DNA of 64,000 nucleotides, taken from positions 558,001 to 622,000 of the forward strand of contig JAGTXK010000050.1 in the NCBI GenBank assembly GCA_019096195.1. The letters run 5' to 3'. Positions 61,499 through 64,000 of the stretch are shown here, in pieces (positions within the stretch are counted from its first letter, which is position 1; each line of letters opens with the position of its first letter). The notes below the pieces were generated by a model that did not search any database, was not told the DNA's origin, and was given only the letters and a program-made list of their open reading frames with translations. A program made the translations under genes and the position numbers. The stretch is from Boletus sp. NGJ. Taxonomy: Eukaryota > Basidiomycota > Agaricomycetes > Boletales > Boletaceae.

Positions 61499-62347
61499 CT
61501 AGTAAATGATCAAGTACACTGAGTGAACTCGTTCTCCCCGCGAACAAGGTACCTTCCTGCCACGCAATTTGCTCATCCTGCGGTGGCCCATGTGACAGAC
61601 GTTCTATGTACAAGGCCATGTACACTTTCGTTCGTTCGCTCCAAGCCTAGGGTGAACAGACAAGAAGGAACGTGGTATACCTTTAATTTGAAGTATCCAA
61701 GTCTGAGTGCTTCAAGAACTCGCCACTATCATTGCAACGACCTCGAGTATCCGATTTCTACGGCGTCTGATAAATGACATCTTGCTGATCAGTAAAGGGA
61801 AATCACCTCAGAGATTGGACGCTCGAGCTAAGTGATGCCAAGACCCGTGGTGAACGAGGAAAACATTCAAGCAAGCGGCCCAACATCATACACCCTCGTT
61901 GAAGCTGCCACAAGACCCTGTCCTCCAATCCCAACCTCTTGCGTGCGTATATTAGAATTCGTCGGTGACCGGCCGGTGACCGTTCAGTGAATATCCTGGT
62001 GAGCTCAATCATGGACGGGCTTATTAGGACTCATATGGCGTGACACGATCTTGAAGAACTGCGTAATTGATAAGTCCACATACTCGCAATTCAGCTCAGC
62101 ATCTATCTGTATTGCATTTTATGACCTGGATCAATGTGACACATCTTGTACTCTTGAGTGAATACAGAAGATCCATGCGGGGAACTTGAGCGAAAGGGTA
62201 GGCATCCGCTCATCCTTGCTGATGCTAATCGGTATCCGCCGCAAGTAACTTAAATGTCCAGTTGTATTAATATCCCATACTGGGATTTGCGGTTAACTCT
62301 CCGAGTCGACAAGGAAGACGGTCCACAAGGTTGGCTGCAAGGTATCC
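61499..62347. other. Intergenic between RIX7 and phosphatase gene 2
   Basis: No gene, repeat or RNA was recognised. It should hold the RIX7 3' end and the promoter of the next gene. No clear TATA box was seen near 62348. Confidence 0.5.
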
Positions 62348-63772
62348 ATGGGCACGCGACACTATACTGTTCGTGCAGATCAGTTCTGACGCAGATCAGC
62401 CAACCGATCATCTTTATACCAGACCCTACGCGGACTCTTCCTCCAAGATGATTCCGAATCAGCAGAGGATGCTGTACGTATACCCATATCCCCCTTGTTT
62501 TAACGAGCGCGGTGGAATCGTTGATCTTGCCCCCCGCTCTCGTTGCCATAGGCCGTGAGCCTGGTTCGGGTTCTTGTTGAGGACGTTGGATGAGCTCGAT
62601 TCTGTTCTAGATACCCCCGCGTTTTGGGCTCAAGGACGATAGTGACGATCGCTGGGTAAAATTCAAACGGGAGATCGAACGACTGAACACGAGTGCACCA
62701 TCGGGAACGCAGTACAAGGTCGTCTTCCTTGGAAGGCATGGCGAGGGATACCGTACGTTCCCTACTGAGATCCCCAATATCATTTGGTCCCACAGCCGAT
62801 GACGACCGTCAGATAACGTGGCGATGGAAAAGTACACAGCAAAGGCATGTCACACCACCACCTCGCTCGTACTTTGATCGAATAGGATCTTCTAAAAAAA
62901 CTGACGGGATTTCTGCAGGCATGGATGAGGCAAGCTTTGATCACGCGTCGGTCTTTGAGCGCTTTTCTCATCTTCCCGATATCGCACTAGCTACTGGATG
63001 AGACTAAATGGCGACGGAGAGCTTGTGTGGGGACGTGAGTAGCGCCGCACGAGCATGTCTCGGCATCCGACCTTTAGTCATCGATCACAGCCGATCCCGA
63101 CCTCACCGAGTTGGGTGTAGAGCAAGCGAAAGATGCGCACCGAGCGTGGAAGACGGAACTCGAGTACAGCATCCCTCTTCCTGAGAAACTGTATTGCAGC
63201 CCCTTGCGCCGCGCAATCAAGACCAACCAAATCACATTCGAGGGTCTCCTCCGGCCGGATCTCAAGGCGACTATCGTAGAGGCAGGTCGCGCATCGAGAT
63301 CCAACTGGCGCTTCCATGCTCAACTTGTGCCCCCAGGATATCCGTGAGAAGAACGGGGTATCCACATGTGATAAGCGGCGCAAAAAGTCGGAGATCGCAA
63401 AGGACTTTCCTGATTACCCGTTTGAGGAAGGATTTACTGAAGCGGACGAAAGATGGGACCCCGAGGTACGAGAAACGCCTGAAGAGCTTGATACCCGCGC
63501 CAAGAAAGCGCTGGATATGATATTCGACAATGACGAGGAACAATGTATGTTGGTCACGTTCTCAGGTGTTGCACACGGAAGGATGACTGTCCTAGTTATT
63601 TCCATCACGGCGCACCACGGATTCATCAACGCTTTCCGACGGGTCTGTGAACACCGTCCTTGGACGCTCCCAACCGGAGGCGAGTATTTGTGAGCACTAA
63701 TCTGACGAACGACTGACCTATCCACTAGGTGTTGTACCGATTGTCCTGAGAGCTGAGCAACTGTTGAATTAA
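62348..63772 (+). CDS. Histidine phosphatase (phosphoglycerate mutase-like), paralog 2
   Basis: Ten exons placed by comparison with paralog 1: 62348-62368, 62423-62473, 62611-62752, 62813-62844, 62919-62929, 62991-63034, 63091-63281, 63337-63544, 63596-63679, 63729-63772; 275 residues. Motifs: VFLGRHGEGY-HN, RLNGDGELVWGPDPDLTELG, SPLRRAIKTN, ITAHHGFINAF, HRPWTLPTGG. Seven exon lengths equal those of paralog 1, including the 11-base exon (gcatggatgag). Four of the introns begin with GC instead of GT (after 62844, 62929, 63281, 63679), while paralog 1 has GT at each of these places. If GC sites are not spliced, the gene would be dead; the open, conserved exons argue that it works. Substrate unknown. 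Confidence 0.8.
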
Positions 63773-64000
63773 AATAAATATTCGTAAAAAGCCATCGACT
63801 GAAGTTCGTATACGTTAGCTTTCCGCTGTCAGAGCTGCGACCATTGACATACGACCTGGTGATGCTACACGTAGTCGTGCCAGAAATAGCACAAGAGCTG
63901 ATTGGGGAACTGACCTGACAGAAGCTTGGATTTTGTTTGGAAGTCTTTGCATCTTGTGCATCTTGTAGCTCCAGGAGGGTTCCAAAGACAATCGGATCGG
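63773..64000. other. 3' flank of phosphatase gene 2
   Basis: The end of the window. It probably holds the polyadenylation region (aataaata at about 63774). No further gene is supported. Confidence 0.5.

Overview
The window looks like a genomic segment of a filamentous basidiomycete, most likely an Agaricomycete. Host genes are cut by many 45-100 bp introns, the genes are closely packed, and the families present (TPR-CHAT protein, fungal histidine phosphatases, KEX1, a G-E fused molybdenum-cofactor enzyme) are usual for that group. No bacterial operon, CRISPR array, rRNA gene or convincing tRNA gene was seen.

Bases 1-30760 are a transposon graveyard. The left end holds fragments of Ty1/Copia retrotransposons (1-1490) and a broken reverse-strand Copia element (about 4750-8730) with a 264 bp foldback repeat at its 5' side. 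Next come three copies of one Ty3/Gypsy chromovirus family: element D (9140-16229, forward) and element E (16328-30752, reverse), which was split by a third copy, F (18928-26188, reverse). Each of the three has paired LTRs and a 5 bp target duplication (acatg, atgat, ggggg). Each also has a 13-base primer site that pairs with the start of its own transcript, as in Tf1-type self-priming elements. All are broken fossils.

Bases 30760-33550 are a transition zone. It holds a telomere-like hexamer repeat, two small inverted-repeat elements (MITEs), and an unrecognised open frame cut by one of them.

Bases 33551-64000 are mostly host genes: a TPR-CHAT predicted cysteine protease (33551-36943); an ER thioredoxin-fold membrane protein (reverse); a KEX1-like carboxypeptidase; a gephyrin/CnxE-type molybdenum-cofactor enzyme (reverse); a NOL11/Utp8-like nucleolar protein (reverse), divergent with CLPTM1 across only 79 bp; a conserved single-pass membrane protein; histidine phosphatase paralog 1; a WD40 protein with fragments of a CHAT gene and an aminotransferase behind it; the AAA ATPase RIX7/NVL; and histidine phosphatase paralog 2.

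The most interesting signals are the co-varying self-priming sites of the three Gypsy copies, the apparent age inversion of the nested copy, the TPR-CHAT gene and its distant CHAT fragment, a 4-base micro-exon in CLPTM1, an 11-base micro-exon shared by both phosphatases, and a run of GC donor sites in paralog 2. All splice models come from reading frame and family similarity alone. No alignment or transcript data were available.
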